Assembly: GCA_001438205.1 (NCBI GenBank)
Contig: LICG01000001.1
Coordinates: 62,001 to 126,000, forward strand
Length of the DNA: 64,000 nt
DNA from: Cryomorphaceae bacterium BACL7 MAG-120322-bin74
Lineage (GTDB): Bacteria; Bacteroidota; Bacteroidia; Flavobacteriales; Schleiferiaceae
Direction of reading: 5' to 3'
Below are positions 39,229-48,419 of the stretch, piece by piece. A program made the position numbers and the translations under genes. The notes beneath the pieces were generated by a model. It was not told the origin of the DNA. It made no database searches and saw only the letters and a program-made list of their open reading frames with translations. Within the stretch, counting starts at the first letter, position 1, and each line of letters starts with the position of its first letter.

Positions 39229-41745
39229 ATGAAGAAGGCATTTTATCTATTTACACTTCTCTTTTTAGTAGGCGCTTCTGCCACTGTTCTTGCCCAAGAG
39301 GCAGAGGCAGAAGTGTCCAAGCGTCCACGTCCAGCGCGTCAGGCGGATGGTTTTTATGCCGGTAGAGAATACGCCCAGGCCATCAACTTGTACAAAAAGG
39401 CGTATTCTAAAGTGAAGACGCGCCCTGAAAAAGCGGAAATCGCATACCGTTTGGGAGAATGTTACCGCAATACATTCCAATACAAACAGGCTGAAGCGCA
39501 GTATACCCGTGCCTTCAAGATGAAGCTCGAGACGCCAGAAGTGTATTTGGGCATCGCAGAAATGCTAAAATATCAAAGTGAGTATGAGGATGCCCTCAAG
39601 GCGTATGAAGACTTTGCCCGCGCTTTCCCTGGTGATCCCCGCGGACCATTGGGCGTTCAATCCTGTCAAGATGCTGTAGCATGGCAAAAATCTTTGACGC
39701 GTTTCCAAGTAGGTAATTTGACTTCGCTAAACTCTTCCTCCCATGAATTTGGGATGACCTTCAGCGGTCGTCCGGATACGTATGAAGAAGTATTGCTTAC
39801 CTCTATGCGTGAAGGAGGCATTGGCCGCAAGAAAGATGGCTGGACCGGGGAACGCTTTTCAGACATCTACAGCGCTGAACGTCTGAATTCTGACGGTAGT
39901 TCTCGTAGCAAACGTAGTCGTGGTCGTACACCAAAAGCAGATGCTTCAGCGGCAAAAGTGCAAACTTTCTCTGAGCCCGTGCTGCTTCCTGAAGCGGTGA
40001 ACACAGAAGACCATGAAGGAAGTCCTGTTTTTGATGCCCGTCGCCGTACCATGTACTTCACACGGTGTATGGATGTCAAGCGCCAACAATTAGGTTGCGC
40101 TATTTATTCAACCCGAAAGGCAGGTTTAACTTGGCAGGAGCCACAGTTGATCGTTTTATCCCCTGATTCATCTTCATCAGTAGGCCATCCTGCGATTAGC
40201 CCAGACGATCAAACCTTGTTCTTTGCAGGTGATTTGGAAGGTTCCGTTGACGGATCCAAAGATCTTTGGATGGTCAAAGTAGATAAGAAAAAACGCGGTT
40301 GGGGAGACCCAATCAATCTAGGACCCTTGGTTAATACCAATGGCGACGAATTATATCCATTCCTTCACGATGACGGGTATCTATACTTTGCTTCAAGTGG
40401 CTTGCCCGGAATGGGTGGGTTTGACTTGTTCCGTGTGGAACTAGGTGCAGATGGCATGCCTATTGGAATTCCTGAAAACTTAAAGTCGCCAATCAATAGT
40501 CCTTCAGATGACTTTGGTATTTTACTCCGACCAGGAGGCATGCAAGATGGCTACTTTGTGTCTAACCGCGACGGCGGACAGGGGGGCGATGATATCTGGA
40601 CCTTGTATGAAGTTCCTTTGCGTTATCGTATTTCCGGCACACTAGTAAGCTCTAAAGATAGCGACCCTATCGGGGGTGCCGCAGTAAAAATCACGGGCAA
40701 CGATGGCTTCAGTCAAGTAATTCAAACAGGTAAGGATGGCATCTTTGTCTTAGAGTCAGAAGATTTGAATGGCGATGTCATGTACTCCTTCTCCTTTGAA
40801 AAGAAGAAATTCTTGAATTCTGGAGCACGGGTAAACACCAATGCCTTAGCACTCGAATCCTTCCATTATCTCGAGGCGCAAAACGTGTACATGCACACCG
40901 CAGAGGTCAAGGCTAAAATGGATCCTATCGAGATTCCTATCATCTTACCTGACGTGTACTTTGCTCTGGCAAAGTGGGATTTGAATGACCAAGCACGGAC
41001 AGCACTTGATACAGTCGTGAAAACGTTGACGCTTAATCCGAACATTGTGATTGAGCTTCGTTCTCATACAGATTACCGTGACGTGGATGAAAAAAACATT
41101 ATTCTGTCGCAACATCGTGCAGATACCTCGGTGAAATATTTGATCTCTCGAGGTATACATCCAGATCGATTGGTCGCCGTGGGTATGGGCGAGAGCCAGC
41201 CATTTGAGATTCCGCAAGGATACAAAGGACTTGGTGCGGATCTCTATCCTGCAGGAACACAGTTGACAGAGCGCAACATTAAGCGCATGTCGACTTCACA
41301 GCAAGAAGTAGCGAATCAAATTAACCGTCGTACGGACTTCCGTGTGGTTCGGGATGATTATGAACCGCCTGTTGATGCTGTAGCACTGGCAGCCTCCACT
41401 GAAGCGCAAGCAAAGGAAGATGCAAAGGCAGCTATTGGCCAGATGTATACTGTACAGGACCGTGATTCGTACACGACCATCTGTCGGAACAATAACATCA
41501 CGATTTCCAACTTGAAGCGCCTGAATGATGGACTTCGAGGTGTACGTCCCTTCCCTGGTATGGTGCTCAAAGTAACCGTAGGGGGTGATTATGCCGAGTA
41601 TGATAAGACGCACCGTCAAGTGGCCGTGGGTGAATCATTCAAGACAATTGCCAAAGAATTGGGCCTACGCTCCAAGGAATTGGAAGCCTTGAATCCTGAG
41701 TATGAAGACGAGCTTCCCGCTGGCACCTACATCCGCATCCAGTAA
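39229..41745 (+). CDS. OmpA-family protein with TPR, PD40 propeller, CRD-like and LysM regions
   Basis: An 838-residue envelope protein with signal peptide MKKAFYLFTLLFLVGASATV (cleavage near LAQ; no lipobox). Order of parts: TPR-like helices (~40-150, IAYRLGECYRNTFQYKQAEA), a PD40/WD40-like beta-propeller (~165-460, GHPAISPDDQTLFFAGDLEG and YFVSNRDGGQGGDDIW), and a carboxypeptidase-regulatory-like domain (~465-555). An OmpA C-terminal peptidoglycan-binding domain follows (~575-690, VIELRSHTDYRD), then two LysM-like modules (~740-835, YTVQDRDSYTTICRNNN and VAVGESFKTIAKELGL). The TPR-propeller-CRD-OmpA order is that of PorE of the T9SS; the LysM pair and non-lipoprotein signal differ. No PorP/SprF-like neighbour is present, so PorE identity is not claimed. 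Confidence 0.82.
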   Translation: MKKAFYLFTLLFLVGASATVLAQEAEAEVSKRPRPARQADGFYAGREYAQAINLYKKAYSKVKTRPEKAEIAYRLGECYRNTFQYKQAEAQYTRAFKMKLETPEVYLGIAEMLKYQSEYEDALKAYEDFARAFPGDPRGPLGVQSCQDAVAWQKSLTRFQVGNLTSLNSSSHEFGMTFSGRPDTYEEVLLTSMREGGIGRKKDGWTGERFSDIYSAERLNSDGSSRSKRSRGRTPKADASAAKVQTFSEPVLLPEAVNTEDHEGSPVFDARRRTMYFTRCMDVKRQQLGCAIYSTRKAGLTWQEPQLIVLSPDSSSSVGHPAISPDDQTLFFAGDLEGSVDGSKDLWMVKVDKKKRGWGDPINLGPLVNTNGDELYPFLHDDGYLYFASSGLPGMGGFDLFRVELGADGMPIGIPENLKSPINSPSDDFGILLRPGGMQDGYFVSNRDGGQGGDDIWTLYEVPLRYRISGTLVSSKDSDPIGGAAVKITGNDGFSQVIQTGKDGIFVLESEDLNGDVMYSFSFEKKKFLNSGARVNTNALALESFHYLEAQNVYMHTAEVKAKMDPIEIPIILPDVYFALAKWDLNDQARTALDTVVKTLTLNPNIVIELRSHTDYRDVDEKNIILSQHRADTSVKYLISRGIHPDRLVAVGMGESQPFEIPQGYKGLGADLYPAGTQLTERNIKRMSTSQQEVANQINRRTDFRVVRDDYEPPVDAVALAASTEAQAKEDAKAAIGQMYTVQDRDSYTTICRNNNITISNLKRLNDGLRGVRPFPGMVLKVTVGGDYAEYDKTHRQVAVGESFKTIAKELGLRSKELEALNPEYEDELPAGTYIRIQ

Positions 41746-41756
41746 GGCTTAGGCCT

Positions 41757-41764
41757 TACCTTTG
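41757..41764 (+). promoter_or_regulatory. Promoter -7 box of the purM operon
   Basis: TACCTTTG, a perfect TAnnTTTG match, ends four bases before the purM ATG, implying leaderless translation of the first gene of a four-gene operon. Confidence 0.6.
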
Positions 41765-41768
41765 CGGC

Positions 41769-42944
41769 ATGGAGCAGAGCGCACGATATGCGGGCCGAGG
41801 CGTGTCCTCAGGCAAGGAAGAAGTACATAAGGCCATTGCGCACATTGACAAGGGGCTCTTTCCCAAGGCCTTCTGTAAAATTGTACCCGATGATCTGACT
41901 GGTTCTGAAGAACATTGTTTGGTCATGCACGCAGACGGTGCTGGTACAAAATCTTCGTTGGCATATCTCTATTGGAAAGAAACGGGCGATCTATCTGTTT
42001 GGCGCGGCATTGCCCAGGATGCGGTGATCATGAACGTGGACGACCTTCTATGCGTGGGGGCTACAGGTCCCATTCTTTTGTCCAGCACCATTGGTCGAAA
42101 CAAGAACCGCATTTCAGGTGATGTGTTAACTGCCTTGATTGAAGGCACAGAATCTGTTTTGGCAGATTTGCGCGCTAATGGCCTGGATATCCGCTCCACA
42201 GGGGGCGAAACTGCGGATGTTGGAGATCTTGTTCGCACGGTCATTGTCGACAGCACGGTGATGGCTCGCTTGCGCAGGGATCAGGTCATAGACAATGCAG
42301 GCATTGCCCCAGGTCAAGTGATTGTTGGGCTCAGCTCTTCGGGGCAAGCAGCCTATGAAAAGGAATATAATGGCGGTATGGGGTCCAATGGATTAACCTC
42401 TGCCCGCCATGATGTCTTTCATAAACTTTTGGCGGAACGCTACCCTGAGAGTTTTGATCCAGAGATGGAAGCTTCTTTGGTGTATTCAGGGAGCAAGCAG
42501 CTGACCGATGCCATAGCCGGAACCCCATTGGATGCGGGTAAGCTGGTTCTATCTCCTACACGTACATATGCACCCATTATTGTGGAGATGTTAAAACACA
42601 TGCGTCCGCACATCAAAGGCATGGTACATTGCTCCGGAGGTGCCCAAACCAAAGTCTTACACTTTGCGACACAAGGCAAAATTGTCAAGGATACGTTGTT
42701 TCCTGTTCCGCCGCTTTTTGAACTTATTCAAAAGGAATCCAATACCTCATGGCGCGAAATGTACCGCGTCTTTAATATGGGCCACCGAATGGAACTTTAT
42801 ATGGACCCTGCCCATGCACAAGCGGCCATAGATATCTCCCGTTCTTTTGGGGTTGAAGCACAAATCATTGGACGCATTGAGCCCCAAGCCATCCCTGAAG
42901 TTCACTTGCTAGCCCCCGATGGCTGGCATATCTACAAGGCCTAA
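41769..42944 (+). CDS. purM: Phosphoribosylformylglycinamidine cyclo-ligase (AIR synthase)
   Basis: Fifth step of purine synthesis, ATP-dependent cyclisation of FGAM to AIR. The 391-residue protein begins MEQSARYAGRGVSSGKEEVH and shows the PurM-fold motifs: HADGAGTKSSLAYLYW, the metal/ATP-binding AQDAVIMNVDDLLCVGATGP, STGGETADVGDLVRTV, VGLSSSGQAAYEKEYNGGMG and MVHCSGGAQTKVLHF. It is of the diverged Bacteroidota type, longer than E. coli PurM (345). It heads an operon: prfA follows after 3 bases, then pyrF and an SDR gene by 4-base overlaps, mixing purine, translation-termination and pyrimidine functions. Confidence 0.92.
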   Translation: MEQSARYAGRGVSSGKEEVHKAIAHIDKGLFPKAFCKIVPDDLTGSEEHCLVMHADGAGTKSSLAYLYWKETGDLSVWRGIAQDAVIMNVDDLLCVGATGPILLSSTIGRNKNRISGDVLTALIEGTESVLADLRANGLDIRSTGGETADVGDLVRTVIVDSTVMARLRRDQVIDNAGIAPGQVIVGLSSSGQAAYEKEYNGGMGSNGLTSARHDVFHKLLAERYPESFDPEMEASLVYSGSKQLTDAIAGTPLDAGKLVLSPTRTYAPIIVEMLKHMRPHIKGMVHCSGGAQTKVLHFATQGKIVKDTLFPVPPLFELIQKESNTSWREMYRVFNMGHRMELYMDPAHAQAAIDISRSFGVEAQIIGRIEPQAIPEVHLLAPDGWHIYKA

Positions 42945-42947
42945 GCG

Positions 42948-44027
42948 ATGAACTTACAGGATAAACTCGATGCTATTTATGTCCGCTTTGAAGAGGTGAA
43001 TGACCTTTTAATGCAGCCTGAATTGGCAGCAGATCGGCAGCGCTTTGTCCGCTTGCACCGGGAATTCAAAGAATTACAAGCAGTCGTAGAGGCCCGTGGT
43101 CGATGGATGGAATTGCATGGGCGCCAGGAAGAAGCAAAGCGCATGGTGTCCCTGGAAAAGGACCATGAAATGCGTCAAATGGCGGAAGAAGAGCTTGCTG
43201 ACATTGCGCCCGCATTAGAAGCGTTGGTTCTAGAAATTCAGCAATTGCTTATTCCCAAAGATCCTGAAGATGCCAAGGATGCGGTGTTAGAAGTTCGGGC
43301 GGGCACAGGGGGCGATGAGGCAGGACTTTTTGCGGGAGAGCTGTTGCGTATGTATTTGCGCTATCTAGAAGAACGAGGTTGGACCTATGAATTGCTCAGC
43401 GCCACAGAAGGTTCTGCTGGTGGTTATAAAGAAGCGAGTATTCAAGTTCGCGGTGAAGATGTCTATGGTACATTAAAGTATGAATCCGGCGTGCACCGTG
43501 TTCAGCGCGTACCCGCAACAGAATCGCAGGGTCGGGTCCACACTTCCGCTGCTACTGTGGCAGTTTTGCCAGAAGCCGATGAACTCGATGTGCAAATTCG
43601 TGATGTCGACATCCGCAAAGACACCTTTCGTTCGAGTGGAGCAGGAGGACAGCACGTCAACAAAACGGAATCGGGCGTTCGCCTAACACACTTTCCAACC
43701 GGAATAGTCGTAGAATGTCAAGATGGGCGCTCGCAGCATCAAAACTATGACCGCGCATTAACGGTTCTCCGTGCGCGTATTTGGGATAAAGCCAGGGCAG
43801 CCCAAGATGCTGATGTAGCCGAAAAGCGTAAGAGCTTAGTCAGCACCGGAGATCGTTCGGCCAAGATTCGAACGTACAATTTTCCGCAAGGCCGTGTGAC
43901 CGATCACCGCATTGGCCTCACCTTGTACAATCTACCCGATGTCATGAACGGACAAGTGGGTAAATTCATGGACGAATTGCGCATGGCTGAGAATGCCCAG
44001 CGCTTAAAAGATGGAACGGGAGAATGA
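42948..44027 (+). CDS. prfA: Peptide chain release factor 1
   Basis: Recognises UAA and UAG stop codons and triggers peptide release. The 359-residue protein has the N-terminal helical domain, the stop-codon-reading segment with P-A-T in [16 protein letters not shown] (marking RF1 rather than RF2), and the catalytic GGQ in [19 protein letters not shown] (Gln methylation target). [20 protein letters not shown] near the end is diagnostic. Length is normal. Its start is 3 bases after purM and its stop overlaps the pyrF start (ATGA at 44024-44027). Confidence 0.97.
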   Translation: MNLQDKLDAIYVRFEEVNDLLMQPELAADRQRFVRLHREFKELQAVVEARGRWMELHGRQEEAKRMVSLEKDHEMRQMAEEELADIAPALEALVLEIQQLLIPKDPEDAKDAVLEVRAGTGGDEAGLFAGELLRMYLRYLEERGWTYELLSATEGSAGGYKEASIQVRGEDVYGTLKYESGVHRVQRVPATESQGRVHTSAATVAVLPEADELDVQIRDVDIRKDTFRSSGAGGQHVNKTESGVRLTHFPTGIVVECQDGRSQHQNYDRALTVLRARIWDKARAAQDADVAEKRKSLVSTGDRSAKIRTYNFPQGRVTDHRIGLTLYNLPDVMNGQVGKFMDELRMAENAQRLKDGTGE

Positions 44028-44839
44028 CACGTGAATTACTGGAGGCATTCATTGCACAAAAGAAATCAGTCCTATGTGTGGGCTTGGATCCCGATGTGGA
44101 TAAACTCCCCCATGCCTTTCCAAAGACGGCACAAGGCATAGCAGATTTTTGCTGCGCTATCATTGATGCCACTGCCGAATATGCGGTAGCATACAAGCCC
44201 AATTTGGCCTTCTTTGAAGCCATGGGTCCTGCTGGATGGAGCGCTTTGGCACAAGTCGCAGAACACCTTCTACAGTATCCGCATCACTTTACCATCGCCG
44301 ACGCCAAACGAGGCGATATTGGCAATACGGCAAAGCAGTATGCCAAAGGAATCCTAGAAGGCTTTGGTTTTGATGCCATAACCGTTGCGCCCTACATGGG
44401 GCGTGATAGTATAGAGCCCTTCGCTTTGCCAGGGAAATGGGCTATAGGTCTGGGCCTAACCAGCAATCCAGGCGCGCAAGATTTTCAGCTTCAGCCTATG
44501 GCAGATGGTCGCCCTTTGTATGCACATGTATTAGATGCCTACAAGAATTGGGCGGATCCGGGTCAATGGATGGTAGTCGTGGGTGCAACCCGGCCCGAAG
44601 GACTTGCTGCAGTCCGCGCGCAATTGCCTGAGCATTTCTTTCTGGTTCCTGGGGTTGGCGCCCAAGGCGGCAGCGTCCAGGAGGTGATGCAATCTGGGGC
44701 TTGTCAAAAAGGTGTGGGCTTGCTGATCAATTCTTCTCGCGGAATAATCTACGCTAGCAGCGGCGATGATTTTGCAGAGGCAGCCCGTCAGGAAGCAAAA
44801 AGGTTAGTGGACCAAATGCAAATGTATTGGCCTCAATGA
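44024..44839 (+). CDS. pyrF: Orotidine 5'-phosphate decarboxylase (type 2)
   Basis: Last step of UMP synthesis. The 271-residue protein is of the type 2 family, longer than E. coli Pyr[13 protein letters not shown] near the N-terminus, [16 protein letters not shown], the catalytic Asp-Lys-Asp cluster in [45 protein letters not shown] and the phosphate-binding [10 protein letters not shown]. It is translationally coupled to prfA and to the following SDR gene by ATGA overlaps (44024-44027 and 44836-44839). Confidence 0.95.
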   Translation: MTRELLEAFIAQKKSVLCVGLDPDVDKLPHAFPKTAQGIADFCCAIIDATAEYAVAYKPNLAFFEAMGPAGWSALAQVAEHLLQYPHHFTIADAKRGDIGNTAKQYAKGILEGFGFDAITVAPYMGRDSIEPFALPGKWAIGLGLTSNPGAQDFQLQPMADGRPLYAHVLDAYKNWADPGQWMVVVGATRPEGLAAVRAQLPEHFFLVPGVGAQGGSVQEVMQSGACQKGVGLLINSSRGIIYASSGDDFAEAARQEAKRLVDQMQMYWPQ

Positions 44840-45732
44840 CACCATCGAAAAAACGCATTCTAATAACGGGCGCCAATGGATTGCTGGGGCAATCCCTTTT
44901 ACATGCCAACCAAGGCCGCTTTGCGCTTTGCGCTACAGGCAGAGGTGCCGTGCGTTCTGATTTAAAGGGGGCAACCTACCATGTATTGGACACGACCCAA
45001 CCTGAAGATTATGTGGATGTGTTTAAGGCGTTTCAGCCGGATGTCGTGATTCATGCAGCGGCGATGACCCAAGTGGATGACTGCGAAACACAGCCTGAAC
45101 AATGTCAGAAGCTAAATGTAGAAGCTACGGCCTATTGTATTGCAGCATGTGAAGCGGTCAATGCCCACCTGATTTTCATTAGTACCGATTTCATTTTTGA
45201 CGGAAAGGAAGGCCCATACGGTGAAGCGGCGTTACCATCGCCTTTGAGTGTTTATGGCCAATCAAAAGCCGAGGCAGAAGCCTTTGTGATGAAGGCACAA
45301 TGCCCGTGGACTATTGCCCGAACCGTGCTAGTTATTGGTTATGTGCCTGGGCTGAGCCGGAGCAACATCATTCTCTGGGCGCGCGACGCCCTAAGTCGTG
45401 GCGAACGCATTAAAGTCGTAGATGACCAAGTGCGAAGCCCTACCTGGTCCATGGATTTGGCTGAAGGTTGCTTGCAAATAGCAAAACACGGCGCCCAAGG
45501 CATTTACCACCTTTCAGGTCCTGACACGATGACTATTTTGGATTTGGTGCAAAAAGTCGCTGCGCATGGAGGTTATGATGCAAGTCTAATTGACCGCGTA
45601 AACAGCGCCACACTTGCCCAGCCGGCAAAACGTCCACCGATTACCGGGTTTGACATTACAAAGGCCCAAAAAGATTTCGGATTTGCCCCCCACACATTTC
45701 AAGAGGTCTTGGATGTGATTCCCTATATTTGA
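44836..45732 (+). CDS. RmlD-like NAD(P)-dependent sugar-nucleotide reductase (SDR family)
   Basis: A 298-residue extended SDR protein. It has the nucleotide-binding motif TGANGLLG (residues 11-18), HAAAMTQVDDCE, FISTDFIFDGKEGPYGE with the serine/threonine-type active-site region, and the catalytic YGQSK. It resembles dTDP-4-dehydrorhamnose reductase (RmlD/RfbD), but no rmlA/B/C genes are nearby, so the substrate is not assigned. I use the ATG at 44836, which overlaps the pyrF stop by 4 bases; an upstream TTG at 44827 is less likely. Last gene of the purM operon. Confidence 0.82.
   Translation: MTPSKKRILITGANGLLGQSLLHANQGRFALCATGRGAVRSDLKGATYHVLDTTQPEDYVDVFKAFQPDVVIHAAAMTQVDDCETQPEQCQKLNVEATAYCIAACEAVNAHLIFISTDFIFDGKEGPYGEAALPSPLSVYGQSKAEAEAFVMKAQCPWTIARTVLVIGYVPGLSRSNIILWARDALSRGERIKVVDDQVRSPTWSMDLAEGCLQIAKHGAQGIYHLSGPDTMTILDLVQKVAAHGGYDASLIDRVNSATLAQPAKRPPITGFDITKAQKDFGFAPHTFQEVLDVIPYI
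45724..45731 (+). promoter_or_regulatory. Promoter -7 box of the NSS transporter operon
   Basis: TATATTTG, a perfect TAnnTTTG match, 17 bases before the transporter ATG. It overlaps the last codons and stop of the SDR gene. Confidence 0.55.
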
Positions 45733-45748
45733 GGTATATCCCTAAAAT

Positions 45749-47569
45749 ATGAGTGCAGAAACACAGTCATGGGGTTCACGTGTGGGCCTCATTCTCGCTA
45801 TGGCAGGCAATGCCGTAGGTCTTGGTAATTTTCTTCGATTTCCCGTGCAAGCGGTGCAAAACGGGGGTGGGGCCTTCATTATTCCTTATCTAGTATGTTT
45901 CCTTCTGATGGGGATACCCCTCCTTTGGATTGAATGGTCTTCAGGGCGATACGGTGGGCGCAGCGGCAACCATAGTACCCCCTTCATATTGGGGTCTATG
46001 GGCCGAAGAAAATTCTGGAAGTACTTCGGTGTCTTTGGGATTTACACCAATATTGCGGTAGCTGCCTATTATTGCTATATCGAAAGCTGGACCTTATCCT
46101 ATGTTTTCCATTCCTTGGGACAATCTTTTACAGGCCTGAGTCAAACAGAGGTAGCGGCCTTCTTTGACTCGTATGTCAATATTTCTGAAAGCACCTTTGG
46201 AATTCCATACGAGGCAGTATTCTTTTATATCGTCTGTTTGGCGCTAAACACGTGGATTCTTACAAAAGGATTAAAGGGTGGAGTAGAGAAGGTGGCCAAA
46301 ATTGGCATGCCCATGTTGATCATCTTCGGGGTGATTTTAGCGATTCGCGCGTTAACGCTTGGCGCATCCGGTGCCCCAGAAGGATGTCTCGATTGTGATG
46401 CCACTATAGGATTAAATTTCCTCTGGGAGCCACAGTTTGATTCCTTGACCAACTTTAATGTTTGGCTCGCCGCAGCGGGACAGATCTTCTTTACCCTTTC
46501 TGTGGGGATGGGGACGATCCATTGTTATGCGGCTTACGTCCGTCCAAAAGATGACATTGCGCTTAATGCCATGTCAGCAGGCTGGATGAACGGCTTTGTC
46601 GAAATCGTTCTTGGGGCGTCCGTCGTCATTCCTATTGCGGTGGGTTACCTCGGCCTAGATTGGGTCAAAGAAAATGCAGGCTTCTCAATGGCATTTCAAA
46701 CCATGCCCTTCCTCTTTGGTAAATGGGGTATGGTCCTAGGTACCCTTGCCGGTGTTATGTGGTTTGGGTTGCTGTTCTTTGCCGGCATTACCAGCTCGTT
46801 AGCCATGGGGACCCCTTGGATGGGCTTCATGCAAGATGAGTTTGGTTACAGTGTGAAAAAATCAGCCATCACCTTTGGACTTATCACCTTGGTTATGGGA
46901 CTTCCGACCGTCTTCTTCTATAATGAGGGAGTATTTGATCAATATGATTATTGGGGCGCAACCGTGGGTATTGTCATCTTTGCCTTGGCAGAATCGATAC
47001 TATTCTCATGGGTTTTTGGTATTGACAAGGGATGGGATGAAATCAATGCAGGCTCGGACATCACCTTGCCTCGTATCTACAAACCCATTATTAAATATGT
47101 GACGCCCACCATTTTGTTGGTCATCTTCACCATGAGCCTCATCACACCCAAAGACAATGATTTTGCCAATGCAATTGAAAATGGATGGGAGTTGGACGAG
47201 GGCTCCATCATTGGACGCGCCCTGAATATGAGTCGCCCGTATAACCGTTCATCTTTTGCAGATCATTTTGAATCAGAAGCGGAAGGCATTGCGGAAGTGC
47301 AGCAACAGGAGGGCGTTTTTTCCATTATCATCCACAGCCAGTCCGCACCTGAAGAAGTTCAAGCCATGTATGTCTTTACGGAAGAAGATAACGCTCCCTT
47401 GGTGGCGACTGGCGAAAGTGTTGCCCCTGGGCAGCCCATTGCTTCGGGTAGCTTCATCAATGACATTTTCTATATTCATTTAGCGCGCTTTATGCTGATT
47501 GGATTGTTTATCTTTATCGTAGCCCTTGTCTGGCGCGCTTCTATGAACCGAAATCCTATTGAATCATGA
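45749..47569 (+). CDS. Sodium-dependent transporter, NSS (SNF) family
   Basis: A 606-residue inner-membrane symporter with about 12 hydrophobic helices. TM1 holds the NSS sodium/substrate signature AMAGNAVGLGNFLRFP, and TM2 follows with GGGAFIIPYLVCFLLMGIPL. Substrates of the family are amino acids or related amines; the one here is not predicted. An unusually long loop (~residues 470-570) before the final helix (FMLIGLFIFIVALVW) is acidic. Its stop overlaps the start of a 45-residue membrane protein (ATGA 47566-47569), the arrangement known for MetP/MetS-type transporters. Confidence 0.92.
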   Translation: MSAETQSWGSRVGLILAMAGNAVGLGNFLRFPVQAVQNGGGAFIIPYLVCFLLMGIPLLWIEWSSGRYGGRSGNHSTPFILGSMGRRKFWKYFGVFGIYTNIAVAAYYCYIESWTLSYVFHSLGQSFTGLSQTEVAAFFDSYVNISESTFGIPYEAVFFYIVCLALNTWILTKGLKGGVEKVAKIGMPMLIIFGVILAIRALTLGASGAPEGCLDCDATIGLNFLWEPQFDSLTNFNVWLAAAGQIFFTLSVGMGTIHCYAAYVRPKDDIALNAMSAGWMNGFVEIVLGASVVIPIAVGYLGLDWVKENAGFSMAFQTMPFLFGKWGMVLGTLAGVMWFGLLFFAGITSSLAMGTPWMGFMQDEFGYSVKKSAITFGLITLVMGLPTVFFYNEGVFDQYDYWGATVGIVIFALAESILFSWVFGIDKGWDEINAGSDITLPRIYKPIIKYVTPTILLVIFTMSLITPKDNDFANAIENGWELDEGSIIGRALNMSRPYNRSSFADHFESEAEGIAEVQQQEGVFSIIIHSQSAPEEVQAMYVFTEEDNAPLVATGESVAPGQPIASGSFINDIFYIHLARFMLIGLFIFIVALVWRASMNRNPIES

Positions 47570-47703
47570 GCACAAGTGCTTTTTGGATGATGCTGATCAC
47601 ACAGGTCACCGTCACCGCTATCACGGCTTACTTTTTTATCAAAGTGCTTCGGACGCCTTCAAAGGTCGAGCCTGACTCTTATGAGGACAATGATTCGGAA
47701 TGA
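47566..47703 (+). CDS. MetS-like small subunit of NSS transporter
   Basis: A 45-residue ORF, too short for usual ORF cut-offs: one membrane helix (about 5-25, with FWMMLITQVTVTAITAYFF) and an acidic tail ending SYEDNDSE. It starts within the NSS stop codon (ATGA) and its own stop overlaps the next start (ATGA 47700-47703). Size, single helix and position match the MetS family of NSS-transporter partner subunits, needed for activity in the characterised corynebacterial MetPS methionine/alanine system. Identity rests mainly on context. Confidence 0.75.
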   Translation: MSTSAFWMMLITQVTVTAITAYFFIKVLRTPSKVEPDSYEDNDSE

Positions 47704-48371
47704 GGCGTAAGCCAGATAGTGCAACCATTTTATGGGCGGGGATTTTCCTCGCCCTTTTTTTGTTAAATAATTACCAACGCAAGGCTCCGCCGTTCGTTCC
47801 CTGGGATCGCTGGACACCAAAGGAACCAAATGCGGTAAAGGAACTTTCTAAAGAGGGAAACCAAGAACGAAGGGGAACGCGTGGAATAGAAGAGTCTACT
47901 AGATACAATCGCCCCTTTCTAACTCCTTCTAAAATGCGGACACAAGTACTATCGACCATCGCAGTAGGGCTTGACACCGTAGGGGCACATTGGTTAGTTC
48001 ATACTGGGGGGTGGCCCTCCTGGAAAGCAGCGCGACTAGATGAACGTAGAAGGCGATGGGGTGGGGTCAATGCGGAAATTGCACAAATGGAGGAATGGGA
48101 TGTAGTTCCGTGGCAGTGGATTTGGGTTGAGCCGCCTGTATTTGTTTTAAATGAAGTCAATACAGACATGCTGTATCAACACCCCCTATGGAAACCAGAG
48201 CAAGTCCGCGCTGTTCAGCGATTTCGCTCACGGGTTCGGCCCTTGCGCACGTGGGACGAAGTATTTCAATTGGCCTCATTCGATAGTCTACAGCAATACT
48301 GTCTGCCTAAGTACTTTAGGTTCAACATACCTCCAGGACAAGAAAATCCGTTAGATGCGCTATTTCAATGA
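47700..48371 (+). CDS. Helix-hairpin-helix domain protein with N-terminal membrane anchor
   Basis: A 223-residue protein with a membrane helix (about 9-22, ATILWAGIFLALFLLN) followed by a basic, Pro-rich linker. The C-terminal half has two segments resembling the ComEA/HhH pattern, clearest in VLNEVNTDMLYQHPLWKPEQ followed by RAVQRFRSRV (compare LNxAxxxxLxxHPxxxxxxAxxIxxYR). Bacteroidota HhH proteins of this kind are often annotated near transport or competence genes, but their role is not established. It overlaps the MetS-like gene by four bases. Moderate confidence in the domain call; no function proposed. Confidence 0.55.
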   Translation: MRRKPDSATILWAGIFLALFLLNNYQRKAPPFVPWDRWTPKEPNAVKELSKEGNQERRGTRGIEESTRYNRPFLTPSKMRTQVLSTIAVGLDTVGAHWLVHTGGWPSWKAARLDERRRRWGGVNAEIAQMEEWDVVPWQWIWVEPPVFVLNEVNTDMLYQHPLWKPEQVRAVQRFRSRVRPLRTWDEVFQLASFDSLQQYCLPKYFRFNIPPGQENPLDALFQ

Positions 48372-48382
48372 GGTATTTAGCC

Positions 48383-48390
48383 TACATTTG
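48383..48390 (+). promoter_or_regulatory. Promoter -7 box of rpsU
   Basis: TACATTTG, a perfect TAnnTTTG match, 29 bases before the rpsU ATG, leaving a short leader that contains the SD sequence. Confidence 0.6.
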
Positions 48391-48403
48391 CCGTCCTAAA
48401 GAG

Positions 48404-48412
48404 AGGAGGTGA
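48404..48412 (+). promoter_or_regulatory. Strong Shine-Dalgarno sequence of rpsU
   Basis: AGGAGGTGA, strongly complementary to the 16S rRNA 3' end, with GGAGG ending 10 bases before the ATG at 48420. Other start regions I examined have A-rich leaders without an SD. In Bacteroidia, bS21 helps occlude the anti-SD and its own mRNA keeps an SD, giving autoregulation. Confidence 0.85.
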
Positions 48413-48419
48413 GAGCATT

